A stretch of DNA of 27,189 bases, taken from the NCBI GenBank assembly GCA_026386995.1, contig JAPLMO010000468.1:1-27189 (forward strand), written 5' to 3'. Made by a program: the position numbers and the translations under genes. The notes beneath the pieces were generated by a model, which worked only from the letters and a program-made list of their open reading frames with translations, was not told the DNA's origin and searched no databases. The first letter of the stretch is position 1; every line of letters begins with the position of its first letter. The stretch comes from Planctomycetota bacterium (lineage in GTDB: Bacteria; Planctomycetota; Phycisphaerae; FEN-1346). Below, piece by piece: positions 1-6,582 of this stretch.

Positions 1-838
1 ACGTGCCCCGGTAGCGCGTGGTCAACGGCTTGCACGCGAGGGGCTGGTAGTCGGCCAGGTCGCGGTGCGTGATGAGCCCTTCGCCGCGGGCCATCTCGTC
101 GACGATGGCGTCGGCGAGGGGGCCCGTGTAGAAGGCGTCGGGACCGAGGTCGGCCAGGAGTTGCAGCGTCCGCGCCAGGTCGGGCTGCGTCAGACGGTCG
201 CCGGGTTTCCACAGGCCGCCGCCCGGCTTGCCGAAGACGCGGAGGAACTCGGGGGAATCCGTCGCCTTGGCCAGGTACTCGTTCAGGGACTCCGACAGGT
301 TGGTGTCGATAGGAAACCCGTCGCGGGCCAGCATCACGGCGGGCGCGATCAGTTGCGCCCACGGCAGCGTGCCGAACCGCCGGTGCACCAGCGCCAGGCC
401 GCGCACCGTGCCGGGTGTGGCGACGGCCTTGTGGGTGTACTGCGTGTCTTCCTTGGTGTACATGCCCGGCCGGGCCGACGCCGGAGCGGTCTCGCGGTAA
501 ATGAAGGCCGTCGGGTCGCCCTCGCCGGGCGCGGGGTGGACGAGCATGAATCCGCCGCCGCCCAGGTTCCCCGCCGGGGGGTAAGTGACGACCAGCGCAA
601 AGGCTGTGGCAACGGCGGCATCAACAGCGTTACCGCCCTGCTTGAGGATGGACACGCCCAGCTCCGACGCCACTTCGGATACCGACACCACCATGCCGTT
701 GCGGCCCTCAACAGACTCGCTTGGGTACGTTCCGGGAGGCGCGAGAGGGCTTGTTTCGGTCCTGGCGCCGGGGCTTGCGCAGCCCGGCACCAGCAGCAGG
801 AGCAACGCAGGCAGCAGTGTCCGCAAGCAGTTTCTCAT
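1..838 (-). CDS. ggt: Gamma-glutamyltransferase lipoprotein (N-terminal part, runs off window)
   Basis: Translating the minus strand from ATG at 838 gives 279 open codons to the window edge. The N-terminus is a lipoprotein signal: MRNC start, hydrophobic Leu-rich core and lipobox LVPGC with Cys20, so the protein should be exported and lipid-anchored. Residues 48-100 carry the family pattern NGMVVSV, then ILKQGGNAVDAAVATAFAL and NLGGGGFMLVH. YRETAP at 114-119 holds the Arg-Glu pair that binds the gamma-glutamyl substrate in this family, and VATPGTVRGL follows at 139-148. The self-cleaving Thr of the small subunit would lie beyond position 1. The family hydrolyses or transfers gamma-glutamyl groups outside the cytoplasm. 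A GAGGA ribosome site lies 8 nt before the ATG. The stop of the transporter gene is one base upstream (TGA-C-ATG), so the two are surely cotranscribed. Confidence 0.93.
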   Translation of the reverse strand, partial: MRNCLRTLLPALLLLLVPGCASPGARTETSPLAPPGTYPSESVEGRNGMVVSVSEVASELGVSILKQGGNAVDAAVATAFALVVTYPPAGNLGGGGFMLVHPAPGEGDPTAFIYRETAPASARPGMYTKEDTQYTHKAVATPGTVRGLALVHRRFGTLPWAQLIAPAVMLARDGFPIDTNLSESLNEYLAKATDSPEFLRVFGKPGGGLWKPGDRLTQPDLARTLQLLADLGPDAFYTGPLADAIVDEMARGEGLITHRDLADYQPLACKPLTTRYRGT

Positions 839-839
839 G

Positions 840-2129
840 TCAGGAATCCTCTGTCCAGGGGGGAAAAGGATCGCATACGTGCTGCTCCGCGGGGGCCGTA
901 GCGGGCGCCGGGGTCTGGGCGGCCGGCCCGGCGCTCCGCGCCATTGCATGGGCCACGACGTGCAATGCGGAAGAAACGCACAGGAACACGCCCACCACGA
1001 CGGGCCAGTAGGCCCCCTCGTAGGGCGAATTCCTCATCCAGCCATAGACGGCCAGGGCAAACGCGGCGCCCAGCATGCGCCCGAAGCCGTCGACCAGGTG
1101 CAGCAGCCCCAGGCACGTGGCCACCCCGGCGTCTCCGGCGTGCTTCTTGGCCGTTTCGTCGAAACAGGGGGTCATCAGGACTTCCCCGCAAATGAAAACC
1201 ACCACCGCGACGGGCAGCATGACGGCGTTGCCCGCAAAGATCAAGAGCAGGAGGCCCGTGCAATAAAGAAGCACGGACGTCATCGACCACCACTCCCACT
1301 TGAAGCCCCGGCGGTACAAGACGGCGGACACGTGGACGGCCAGGAAATGGGCGCCGATGACCGTCGAGCACAGGCTGGTCAGGTACACGATCCATACGGG
1401 CTCGCTGGAATGGTACTGGTCGATGACATACTTGGGAATAATGGTGCCCCAGCAGCCGTACGGAAGGACCATGGCGAACCGCCGCAGGCTGTCCGCCCGA
1501 AAGCCCCTGTTCTTCCACAGGATCTTCACGTTGGCCAGGCCCCAGGCGTCTTTGCCCGGCGAAGCGGAAGGGGCCTTGGGCGCGGCCAGGCCCAGCGCCA
1601 GAGGCAGGTACAAGAGGCTGAGCAACACGGCGTGCGCCTTGTATCCGACGCGGGTCGTCATCTGGTAGGCGATGCTGTTGCCGAAGAAGGAGCCGAGGTT
1701 GAGCAGCGTGGCCCGTTTCGCGACGGAGCGGCGGAGGATGTCCGCGGTGGAGTGAAGCACCAGGATCGTATTGAGCGCGATCTTGCCCAGCACAAACGCC
1801 AGCCCGGCAACAAAGACCGCGAGCGTTGAAAGCAGGAACCCCGGGCTCGTGGAGATGAGCAGGAAACTCGACAGTCCCAGGACGATGCTCGTGCCCAGCG
1901 CCATACGCACCGACGTGCGGTCCGTGAACCAGCCCGCGAGCGGCGCACACACCGATTGCGCCAAAACGTAGCCGTTCAGCATCGTCGCAATCTGGGCGTA
2001 CGACAATCCGCCAAGGTTCTCGAACAGGGGGAAGATGTAGGGCTGAAACGCACCTCGCGCCAGGAACAGCAGGCCGATCCCGACGCACACCAGCCAGATT
2101 GCCACCGTTGAATCCGACCGCCGCTGCAT
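840..2129 (-). CDS. Major facilitator superfamily transporter
   Basis: This 429-residue protein has about twelve hydrophobic segments, for example residues 10-26, 45-66, 78-94, 100-124, 165-183, 283-300 and 301-320. The loop after helix 2 reads GWFTDRTSVR (66-75), which matches MFS motif A (G-x3-D-R-x2-R). A long hydrophilic linker (about 184-215) separates the two six-helix halves, as expected. The C-terminal tail from about 398 is soluble and Ala/Pro-rich. The substrate cannot be read from sequence. Its position between an ATP-grasp ligase and a gamma-glutamyltransferase suggests it moves the product or precursor of that cluster across the inner membrane. GAGGTGG about 8 nt before the ATG is a good ribosome site lying inside the ligase gene, and only one base separates the two genes. 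Confidence 0.93.
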   Translation of the reverse strand: MQRRSDSTVAIWLVCVGIGLLFLARGAFQPYIFPLFENLGGLSYAQIATMLNGYVLAQSVCAPLAGWFTDRTSVRMALGTSIVLGLSSFLLISTSPGFLLSTLAVFVAGLAFVLGKIALNTILVLHSTADILRRSVAKRATLLNLGSFFGNSIAYQMTTRVGYKAHAVLLSLLYLPLALGLAAPKAPSASPGKDAWGLANVKILWKNRGFRADSLRRFAMVLPYGCWGTIIPKYVIDQYHSSEPVWIVYLTSLCSTVIGAHFLAVHVSAVLYRRGFKWEWWSMTSVLLYCTGLLLLIFAGNAVMLPVAVVVFICGEVLMTPCFDETAKKHAGDAGVATCLGLLHLVDGFGRMLGAAFALAVYGWMRNSPYEGAYWPVVVGVFLCVSSALHVVAHAMARSAGPAAQTPAPATAPAEQHVCDPFPPWTEDS

Positions 2130-2130
2130 C

Positions 2131-3378
2131 TCATTCCACCTCGTAGAGATCCGGCCACGAAGCGATCTGGTCTACGCTGCGGCGGACATCATCCGCCGCG
2201 GCGGACTGGAGTTCAACATAAAGTGGGGCGCGGTATCCGCTCTTGGCCAGGCCGACCGCCTGGCCTGGCTGGATCCGCACTTCGTGGCAAAGGTAGCCGG
2301 GGAGCTGGACGAGGCGATCCAAGTGCCGGATCGCACACAAGGTGCCGTTCCTAGCGGCAAAGGGTGTGACGATGGCTGCTGCCCACTGGCGATCTCCGCG
2401 CAGGTCGGGGCTCTGCCCGCACAGGACCTGGTAGCAGGCGTGAATCTCATCGATGCCGTAAGCCAACTCAAGGATGCGCGGCCGGTTGCCGCCGGGCCGC
2501 GCAGCAATCTCGCCCAGGCGCGGGCCGATGAACTCGACGTGGGCCGCGGAGGTGGTCATCTCCAGCGCCTGCACGCCGGCCACGGCCAGCCGCTCCAGTT
2601 GTTCCTGCTGGCGCGCGGCCAGTTGCGAGGGAACCACGCGGGCAAAGTGATGGAAGTCGTCAATGCCAACGTCCCGGCCCGTCAGCACGTCAACGACCGG
2701 CGTCGTGTAAACACGGCCCGCCGCATCGGCCAGGCAGTCGATGGAGGTGTTGCTCCCTTCGAGGAATTCCGCTGCGACGACCGTCAGGCGGGCGTCCTTC
2801 TTGCCGAGCTTCTCATAATACGCGGGCACCTCGCTCTGCATCGCGCGATAGTTCAGCAGCAGCATTTCGGCGTGGCTGTTGCACGTGGACCACATGCTGG
2901 CGGCCAGGTTCGACGGCTGCAAGACAACCGGGTAGCCGAGCCGGTTGGCACAATCTGTGAGATCGGCCTCGGAATTGACGACGTGAAAGCGGGCCGTCGC
3001 GGCAGGCCCGATGCGCTCCTGAAAACGTTGCCGCATAAGGCTCTTATCGAGGCACAAGCGGGCGGAGGCGGGTGAAAGGCCCCCGGCACCCAGCGCCGCG
3101 GCCACGTCGGCCGCCTGGGCAACGTAATACTCGCCCACGTTGTAAAGACACTGTAGGCCCGTGCGCCGCTGGATTCCGCGAACCGCCTCGACGAGTTCCG
3201 CAAGCGGCCGGGAGAAATCAAAACGCTCGACCACCGCGAACCGCGAGACGTCGCCAAGGCGGTGCCTGTTGTTGGTGTCTGCGAGGACGCCCAGGGGCAG
3301 GTCCCGCTTCTGCAGGCTCTCGAACTCGCCCCGGCGGACCATGCCCAGAAACAAGACAATCCCATGCTGCAATGTCAC
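2131..3378 (-). CDS. ATP-grasp carboxylate-amine ligase-like protein
   Basis: The frame is open further upstream, but protein-like sequence begins at GTG 3378 (or TTG 3372, which sits 5 nt after GGAGAG and may be the true start). That gives about 415 residues. Using GTG as residue 1, the ATP-grasp landmarks are CLDKSLMRQRF near 109-119, GYPVVLQPSN near 148-157, EFLEGSNTSIDCL near 204-216, and VEFIGPRLGEIAARPGG near 281-297. The last is the Mg-ATP-binding E-x-N/A-x-R-P-G-G motif. Such enzymes join a carboxylate to an amine through an acyl phosphate, often making dipeptides or amino-acid conjugates. The usual second ATP-binding lysine (VVKP) is Gln here. It lies downstream of a PEP mutase-like gene and one base from a transporter. 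Specific substrate unknown. Confidence 0.85.
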   Translation of the reverse strand: MTLQHGIVLFLGMVRRGEFESLQKRDLPLGVLADTNNRHRLGDVSRFAVVERFDFSRPLAELVEAVRGIQRRTGLQCLYNVGEYYVAQAADVAAALGAGGLSPASARLCLDKSLMRQRFQERIGPAATARFHVVNSEADLTDCANRLGYPVVLQPSNLAASMWSTCNSHAEMLLLNYRAMQSEVPAYYEKLGKKDARLTVVAAEFLEGSNTSIDCLADAAGRVYTTPVVDVLTGRDVGIDDFHHFARVVPSQLAARQQEQLERLAVAGVQALEMTTSAAHVEFIGPRLGEIAARPGGNRPRILELAYGIDEIHACYQVLCGQSPDLRGDRQWAAAIVTPFAARNGTLCAIRHLDRLVQLPGYLCHEVRIQPGQAVGLAKSGYRAPLYVELQSAAADDVRRSVDQIASWPDLYEVE

Positions 3379-3409
3379 TCTCCGTGAGGTTCTTGATACT
3401 ATGCTACAT

Positions 3410-3487
3410 GGCGCGGCGGGTCTCCGTACCCGCCGCGCTGACGCGGGAGACTCCCGTATCGCGGCGGGTACGGAGACCCGCCGCGCC
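3410..3487. repeat. Palindromic element: 28-bp perfect inverted repeat
   Basis: Positions 3410-3437 and 3460-3487 are exact reverse complements over 28 bp. The 22-base loop holds a second perfect stem (CGGGAG-A-CTCCCG). Each arm is itself partly palindromic (GCGGCGGGT and ACCCGCCGC). The whole 78-bp unit folds almost completely and has no coding potential. It fills the gap between the PEP mutase-like gene and the ATP-grasp gene. It looks like a REP/MITE-type dispersed element. It could also attenuate or process the transcript passing through it; no T-run follows it on either strand. Confidence 0.9.
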
Positions 3488-3521
3488 AACCAATGGAGTA
3501 ACCACGCAATCTTAAAGCGCT

Positions 3522-4436
3522 CTAGGCCTTGGCCCGGGAAGGGACGGGGCCGCGGGCTGTCGGAGGCTTGGACGCCGTGCCGGCCGCCGAGTCCCACTCC
3601 GCGGGCACCCCCACCAGGTGGTTGATGTCTGCCACTGGGCAAATGAACCGGTCCACGTCCGTCAGGGCGCCGGCCCGGAGCAGCGGCCCCAGCATCGCCC
3701 GTGCGGCATGCACCGTGGCCCGCAGCAACTGGTTGGCGAAGATGACCGCGCTGAATCCGCACGCCTCCACTTCGGCCAGCGACACGTCATGGAAAAGCGT
3801 GGGCACGAGCACGAGCGGCTTCGGAACGCGGCGGCTGAGGGCAATCTCGCGCAGCGGCGCCCACGCGCGACCGTGAATGAGGATCGCATCGGCCCCCGCC
3901 TCCGCGTAAGCGTTGGCCCGGGCGACCGCATCCTCCGGGTCAAGGCCCGCGATGAGCGACTCGACGCGGCCGATCAGCAGCATCCCAAACGGGTCTGCCG
4001 CGCGGCGGTCCGACTCCAGTTTGTCGCACATCTCCTGCGGCGTCACCAGCTCGCGCGGCGCGCCCGGGTACAGGCTGCACCGCTTCGGAAAGACGTTGTC
4101 TTCGAGGCAAATGCCCGCGACACCGGCCTGACCGTACTCCCGCACGGCCCGCGCGACGTTGCGGGCATCGCCGAAGCCGTTGTCCGCATCGACGATAAGG
4201 GGCGCCGCCGCGGCAGTGGCCGCGCGGCGGGCGGCCTCGACGCTCTCGGTCATCGTCACGAGGTTGATGTCGGGAAAGGCGAACTGCGCCGCCGCAAGCC
4301 CGAAGCCGCTCATCCAAATGGCCGGGAACCCCGCCTCCGCCAGCAGGCGGGCGCTGAGCGCATCATGCGCGCCGCCAATTCGCATCAGCCGCCCCGGATG
4401 GAACTGAATCCGCCGATTCACAGTAAACCCCTGCAT
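3522..4436 (-). CDS. PEP mutase / isocitrate lyase superfamily enzyme
   Basis: From ATG 4436, 6 nt after GAGGGAG (4443-4449), this is 304 residues, the usual family length. The frame stays open 80 codons further up but that part shows no family match. Recognisable blocks are GGAHDALSARLLAEAGF (21-37), IWMSGFG (40-46), PDINLVTMTE (55-64), VDADNGFGD (82-90), LEDNVFPKRCS (111-121), GRVESLIAG (156-164) and GADAILIHGR (181-190). Counting from this start, D56, D83, D85, E112, K118 and R157 fall two places before PEP mutase residues D58, D85, D87, E114, K120 and R159 of the mussel enzyme as I recall them. The position of N122 is Cys. The family forms or breaks C-P or C-C bonds of PEP-like acids. PEP mutase, phosphonopyruvate hydrolase or a lyase are all possible; phosphonate chemistry is my leading guess. 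Confidence 0.88.
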   Translation of the reverse strand: MQGFTVNRRIQFHPGRLMRIGGAHDALSARLLAEAGFPAIWMSGFGLAAAQFAFPDINLVTMTESVEAARRAATAAAAPLIVDADNGFGDARNVARAVREYGQAGVAGICLEDNVFPKRCSLYPGAPRELVTPQEMCDKLESDRRAADPFGMLLIGRVESLIAGLDPEDAVARANAYAEAGADAILIHGRAWAPLREIALSRRVPKPLVLVPTLFHDVSLAEVEACGFSAVIFANQLLRATVHAARAMLGPLLRAGALTDVDRFICPVADINHLVGVPAEWDSAAGTASKPPTARGPVPSRAKA

Positions 4437-4639
4437 GTCCAGCTCCCTCTTCGTCACAGCGTCCCGGCAGGCATACTTCAAGCCCGCACCCTCCAGCGCA
4501 TGAGTCGCCCGGGCGACCCCAGCCGCCCTAAGCAGAACGATAATCTCAGTCCAATCTTGCCGGAAGTTTAACGAGCGGATAATGAGAGGAGGATGAGAAA
4601 AAGCGACGCGACGAACCAGGCATGAATGTGGGCGAACCT
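4437..4639. other. Intergenic gap between HNH gene and PEP mutase-like gene
   Basis: About 200 bases with no supported gene. On the minus strand the PEP mutase-like frame stays open through most of it, so an N-terminal extension is possible, but there is no family similarity and the ribosome site at 4443-4449 argues for the internal start. The promoter of the four-gene cluster probably lies here; I see no convincing -35/-10 pair. No terminator hairpin with a T-run is visible after the HNH gene. Confidence 0.5.
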
Positions 4640-5626
4640 CTACCGATCGAACTTCCCCAGGTTGCAGTCCGAGCACAGGGTCTGGAGGTTTTCATCCACC
4701 GTCTCGCCGCCCTTCGACCATGCGATGACGTGGTCGACGTGCAACTCCAGCCCATGCTGCGTGGCCGGGCTGCGGCCGCACAGGCGGCAGCGGAAATCGT
4801 CGCGGAGCATCACGCGGAACCGCTGCCGCACCGAGGGCTTGCGCGGCGTCTTGTGGCCCGCGCGGACCCTCGGAAGGTCCCGCTCCGTGGGCCGCACGAG
4901 GATCGTCCCGGGCGCAAGGGGCCGCGGCTCGCCGCCGCCCTCCGCTCCCGGCGGGTCCAACTCGTGAAGCCACTCGAAAAACGCCGCCAGCGCCTTCCGC
5001 CACGTGCCGAACCTCTGTATATATGGCCTGATGCTGAACTTCGAGAGCGGCCGCCGCATCTCGGCGCTCGACGGCCTGCGCCCCAGCTTCAGCCACACCG
5101 CCAGGATGTTGTAGAAGAGTTCGTTCGGGTCGATGTCCTGCGCCACCGTCGCGCCAAGCCCCGCCCGCTCGACGGCCTTCCCCCACGAGCCGAACCGCCG
5201 GGCCGCCCGCTGGTAGTCATATCGCCCGTGAAGGTTGTAGTCGGCCTGACTCAAGTGCTCCTGCCGCAACCGGCGCGCCACCCGCCGCAGGTCGGCCAGA
5301 AGCTCCTCGTCGCTCACTTGCGGCGGCAGAGCGAGCCCCGCCCGCTCGACGGCCGCGTTCCACGACCCGAACCGCCGGACCACCGTGGTGGGGCTGTACC
5401 CGCCGAGCCGCCGGTAGCCGCTCGCGCCCAGCCGCCCCTTCCCGAGCCGCTTTGCCGCCCGCCGCATGTCCTCCAGCAGTTCCGCATCCTCGGCCTGCCT
5501 GCCGCGCCGACCGAGCGTGACACGCGGCGGCAACTCGCCGGCCGCAGGTTGCGTGCCGGGATGGGGCCGCCGCCCCTCGGGCTTCGCCGCCCTTTTAGTC
5601 ATGGCCTCGTCCGTTCGGCGTTTCAT
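4640..5626 (-). CDS. HNH endonuclease with three HNH-associated repeats
   Basis: A 328-residue protein (ATG 5626; ATG 5602 is an alternative giving 320). The C-terminus is a classic HNH nuclease: C280-R-L-C283, LHVDHVIAWSKGG (295-307, with D298-H299), then NLQTLCSDCNLGK (313-325) with C318 and C321 completing the zinc site. Before it lie three copies of the homing-endonuclease-associated repeat, near residues 47-98, 106-157 and 167-220, ending in RRFGSWNAAVERAGL, RRFGSWGKAVERAGL and QRFGTWRKALAAFF. The repeats are thought to bind DNA. The gene could be a free-standing homing or mobile-element nuclease, or a defence nuclease. No methyltransferase is adjacent. It is convergent with neither neighbour and shows no operon link. 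Confidence 0.9.
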   Translation of the reverse strand: MKRRTDEAMTKRAAKPEGRRPHPGTQPAAGELPPRVTLGRRGRQAEDAELLEDMRRAAKRLGKGRLGASGYRRLGGYSPTTVVRRFGSWNAAVERAGLALPPQVSDEELLADLRRVARRLRQEHLSQADYNLHGRYDYQRAARRFGSWGKAVERAGLGATVAQDIDPNELFYNILAVWLKLGRRPSSAEMRRPLSKFSIRPYIQRFGTWRKALAAFFEWLHELDPPGAEGGGEPRPLAPGTILVRPTERDLPRVRAGHKTPRKPSVRQRFRVMLRDDFRCRLCGRSPATQHGLELHVDHVIAWSKGGETVDENLQTLCSDCNLGKFDR

Positions 5627-5754
5627 CCTGGCGTCCCGTCCATTTTCGATTTTTGATTTTAGGTTTTGGATTGGAAGGCAACAACAGAAAACGGCGGGGC
5701 GCGGCCATGGGGGTGCAGAAAAGACGCAAGCCCCGGAATTTCTCCAACAACTAC

Positions 5755-5783
5755 TTGACTCCTGACCTTACGAGTTGTACAAT
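5755..5783 (+). promoter_or_regulatory. Sigma70-type promoter of the phd-relE operon
   Basis: TTGACT at 5755-5760 and TACAAT at 5778-5783 are separated by exactly 17 bases. This is the best -35/-10 pair in the left half of the window, and the antitoxin GTG start is 32 bases downstream of the -10. Confidence 0.8.
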
Positions 5784-5787
5784 TCGT
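5770..5787. promoter_or_regulatory. Probable operator palindrome for the antitoxin
   Basis: ACGAGTTGTACAATTCGT is an 18-bp inverted repeat with one mismatched pair, centred on the perfect palindrome TTGTACAA (5775-5782). It covers the -10 element. A second ACGAGT (5788-5793) and a CGTACG palindrome (5785-5790) follow directly. Phd-family antitoxins repress their own operons by binding such palindromes, so autoregulation is the natural reading. Confidence 0.65.
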
Positions 5788-5814
5788 ACGAGTGGTAAGA
5801 TTGGAGGATTGCAA

Positions 5815-6057
5815 GTGACCACCATACCGATCAGCGAGGCCCGCGAACACCTGGCCGACCTGGGCAACCGCGTTGCCCTGCGGGGTGAGCGCGTTGTAGT
5901 TGAGCGGCGCGGCAAGAACCTCTTTGCCCTCGTGTCCGTGGAAGACCTGGAACTCCTGGAGCGGCTGGAAGACCGCCTGGACCTGGACGCCATCCGGGCC
6001 GCCAAGAACCTGCCGACGAAGCCCTGGGCCGAGGTCAAGAAGGCCCTGGGACTCTAG
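5815..6057 (+). CDS. Phd/YefM-family antitoxin
   Basis: The start is GTG 5815, chosen because GGAGG (5803-5807) lies 7 nt before it and because the Phd fold begins at once. The product has 80 residues: TTIPISEAREHLADLGNRV (2-20) is the N-terminal DNA-binding and dimerisation part, followed by ERVVVERRGKNLFALVSVED (positions about 24-43). The charged C-terminal tail, LLERLEDRLDLDAIRAAK onward, would wrap and neutralise the toxin. It represses its own promoter, probably together with the toxin, through the palindrome over the -10 box. An upstream in-frame extension to 5653 is possible but lacks a ribosome site and family similarity. The partner toxin gene begins 131 bp downstream, unusually far for this type of operon. 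Confidence 0.9.
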   Translation: MTTIPISEAREHLADLGNRVALRGERVVVERRGKNLFALVSVEDLELLERLEDRLDLDAIRAAKNLPTKPWAEVKKALGL

Positions 6058-6079
6058 CAGTTTGTGAAAATTGAATCCG

Positions 6080-6159
6080 CGGGTGCCACGGCTGCGCAGT
6101 TTGCAGCCGTGTATGCCTGCCGACGACCACGGCTGCACAAAGCGCAGCCGTGGCACCCG
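6080..6159. repeat. Palindromic element between antitoxin and toxin genes
   Basis: Positions 6080-6097 and 6142-6159 are an 18-bp perfect inverted repeat (CGGGTGCCACGGCTGCGC and its complement). Inside it, 6102-6111 and 6128-6137 form a second 10-bp inverted pair made from the same word, CACGGCTGC. The word therefore appears four times, two in each orientation, in 80 bp. It is a structured, non-coding, REP-like insertion that separates phd from relE. Confidence 0.9.
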
Positions 6160-6188
6160 AATGATCAAAGTTGGCGGACCAATAAGCC

Positions 6189-6452
6189 ATGCCCTATCGC
6201 ATCGAGGTCAAGACGCAGGCCGAGAAGGCGCTTGCAAAGATACCGAATCCCCACCGCCGGCGCATCGCCAAGGCGATCGACGCCCTGGCCCGCGCCCCCA
6301 GGCCGGCCGGTTGCGCCAAACTCGCCGGCGCCGATGATGCCTACCGAATCCGCGTCGGCGACTACCGCGTCGTCTATGTGATCGCCGACAAGGTTCTGAT
6401 CGTTTACATCATCCGCGTGGCCCACCGCAAAGACGTTTACCGGGGGATGTAA
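6189..6452 (+). CDS. RelE/ParE-family toxin
   Basis: An 87-residue protein of typical RelE size. MPYRIEVKTQAEKALAKIP begins with the first beta strand and the two helices (about residues 8-40). The C-terminal sheet reads YRIRVGDYRVVYVIADK (51-67), then VLIVYIIRVAHRKDVYRGM (68-86). The basic residues in YRVVY and AHRKDVYR are where RelE-type mRNA interferases carry their RNA-binding and catalytic groups. RelE toxins cut ribosome-bound mRNA; ParE toxins instead hit gyrase, and sequence alone does not decide. It is preceded by its antitoxin on the same strand. No strong ribosome site is visible before the ATG; translation may be weak after insertion of the palindromic element. Confidence 0.9.
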   Translation: MPYRIEVKTQAEKALAKIPNPHRRRIAKAIDALARAPRPAGCAKLAGADDAYRIRVGDYRVVYVIADKVLIVYIIRVAHRKDVYRGM

Positions 6453-6582
6453 CAGGCCGCGTGCACCCTGCCCTGCCGCCGGTGTTAATGAATCAGAGAC
6501 GCTTCACTATCCTTGGCGGCAGATAATACGGGTGGCGTCCCCCTCCCGTCCCCCCTCCCGTCCCCGCTGATTCAAACCATCG
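6453..6582. other. Convergent gap between relE and the ATPase gene
   Basis: About 130 bases between two convergent genes. It contains a short tandem duplication (CCCTCCCGTCC twice, about 6541-6566). No hairpin with a T-run that I would call a terminator. Confidence 0.5.

Larger units (their letters stand above)
5627..5814. other. Divergent gap between HNH gene and phd-relE operon
   Basis: About 190 bases without a gene. The part 5640-5690 is notably AT-rich for this window (runs of T and ATTTTTGATTTTAGG), which would fit a promoter region for the minus-strand HNH gene. The right part holds the antitoxin promoter and operator described separately. Confidence 0.5.

Noticed and set aside
3379..3762. 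Upstream extension of the ATP-grasp frame through the palindromic element
   Set aside because: It would translate the inverted repeat and overlap the PEP mutase-like gene; the composition is Arg/Pro/Ala shadow.
4437..4676. N-terminal extension of the PEP mutase-like protein to 4676
   Set aside because: No family match in the extra 80 codons, and a good ribosome site precedes ATG 4436. Not fully excluded.
6453..6582. Short tandem CCCTCCCGTCC duplication as a functional site
   Set aside because: Simple duplication in a convergent gap, with no associated motif.
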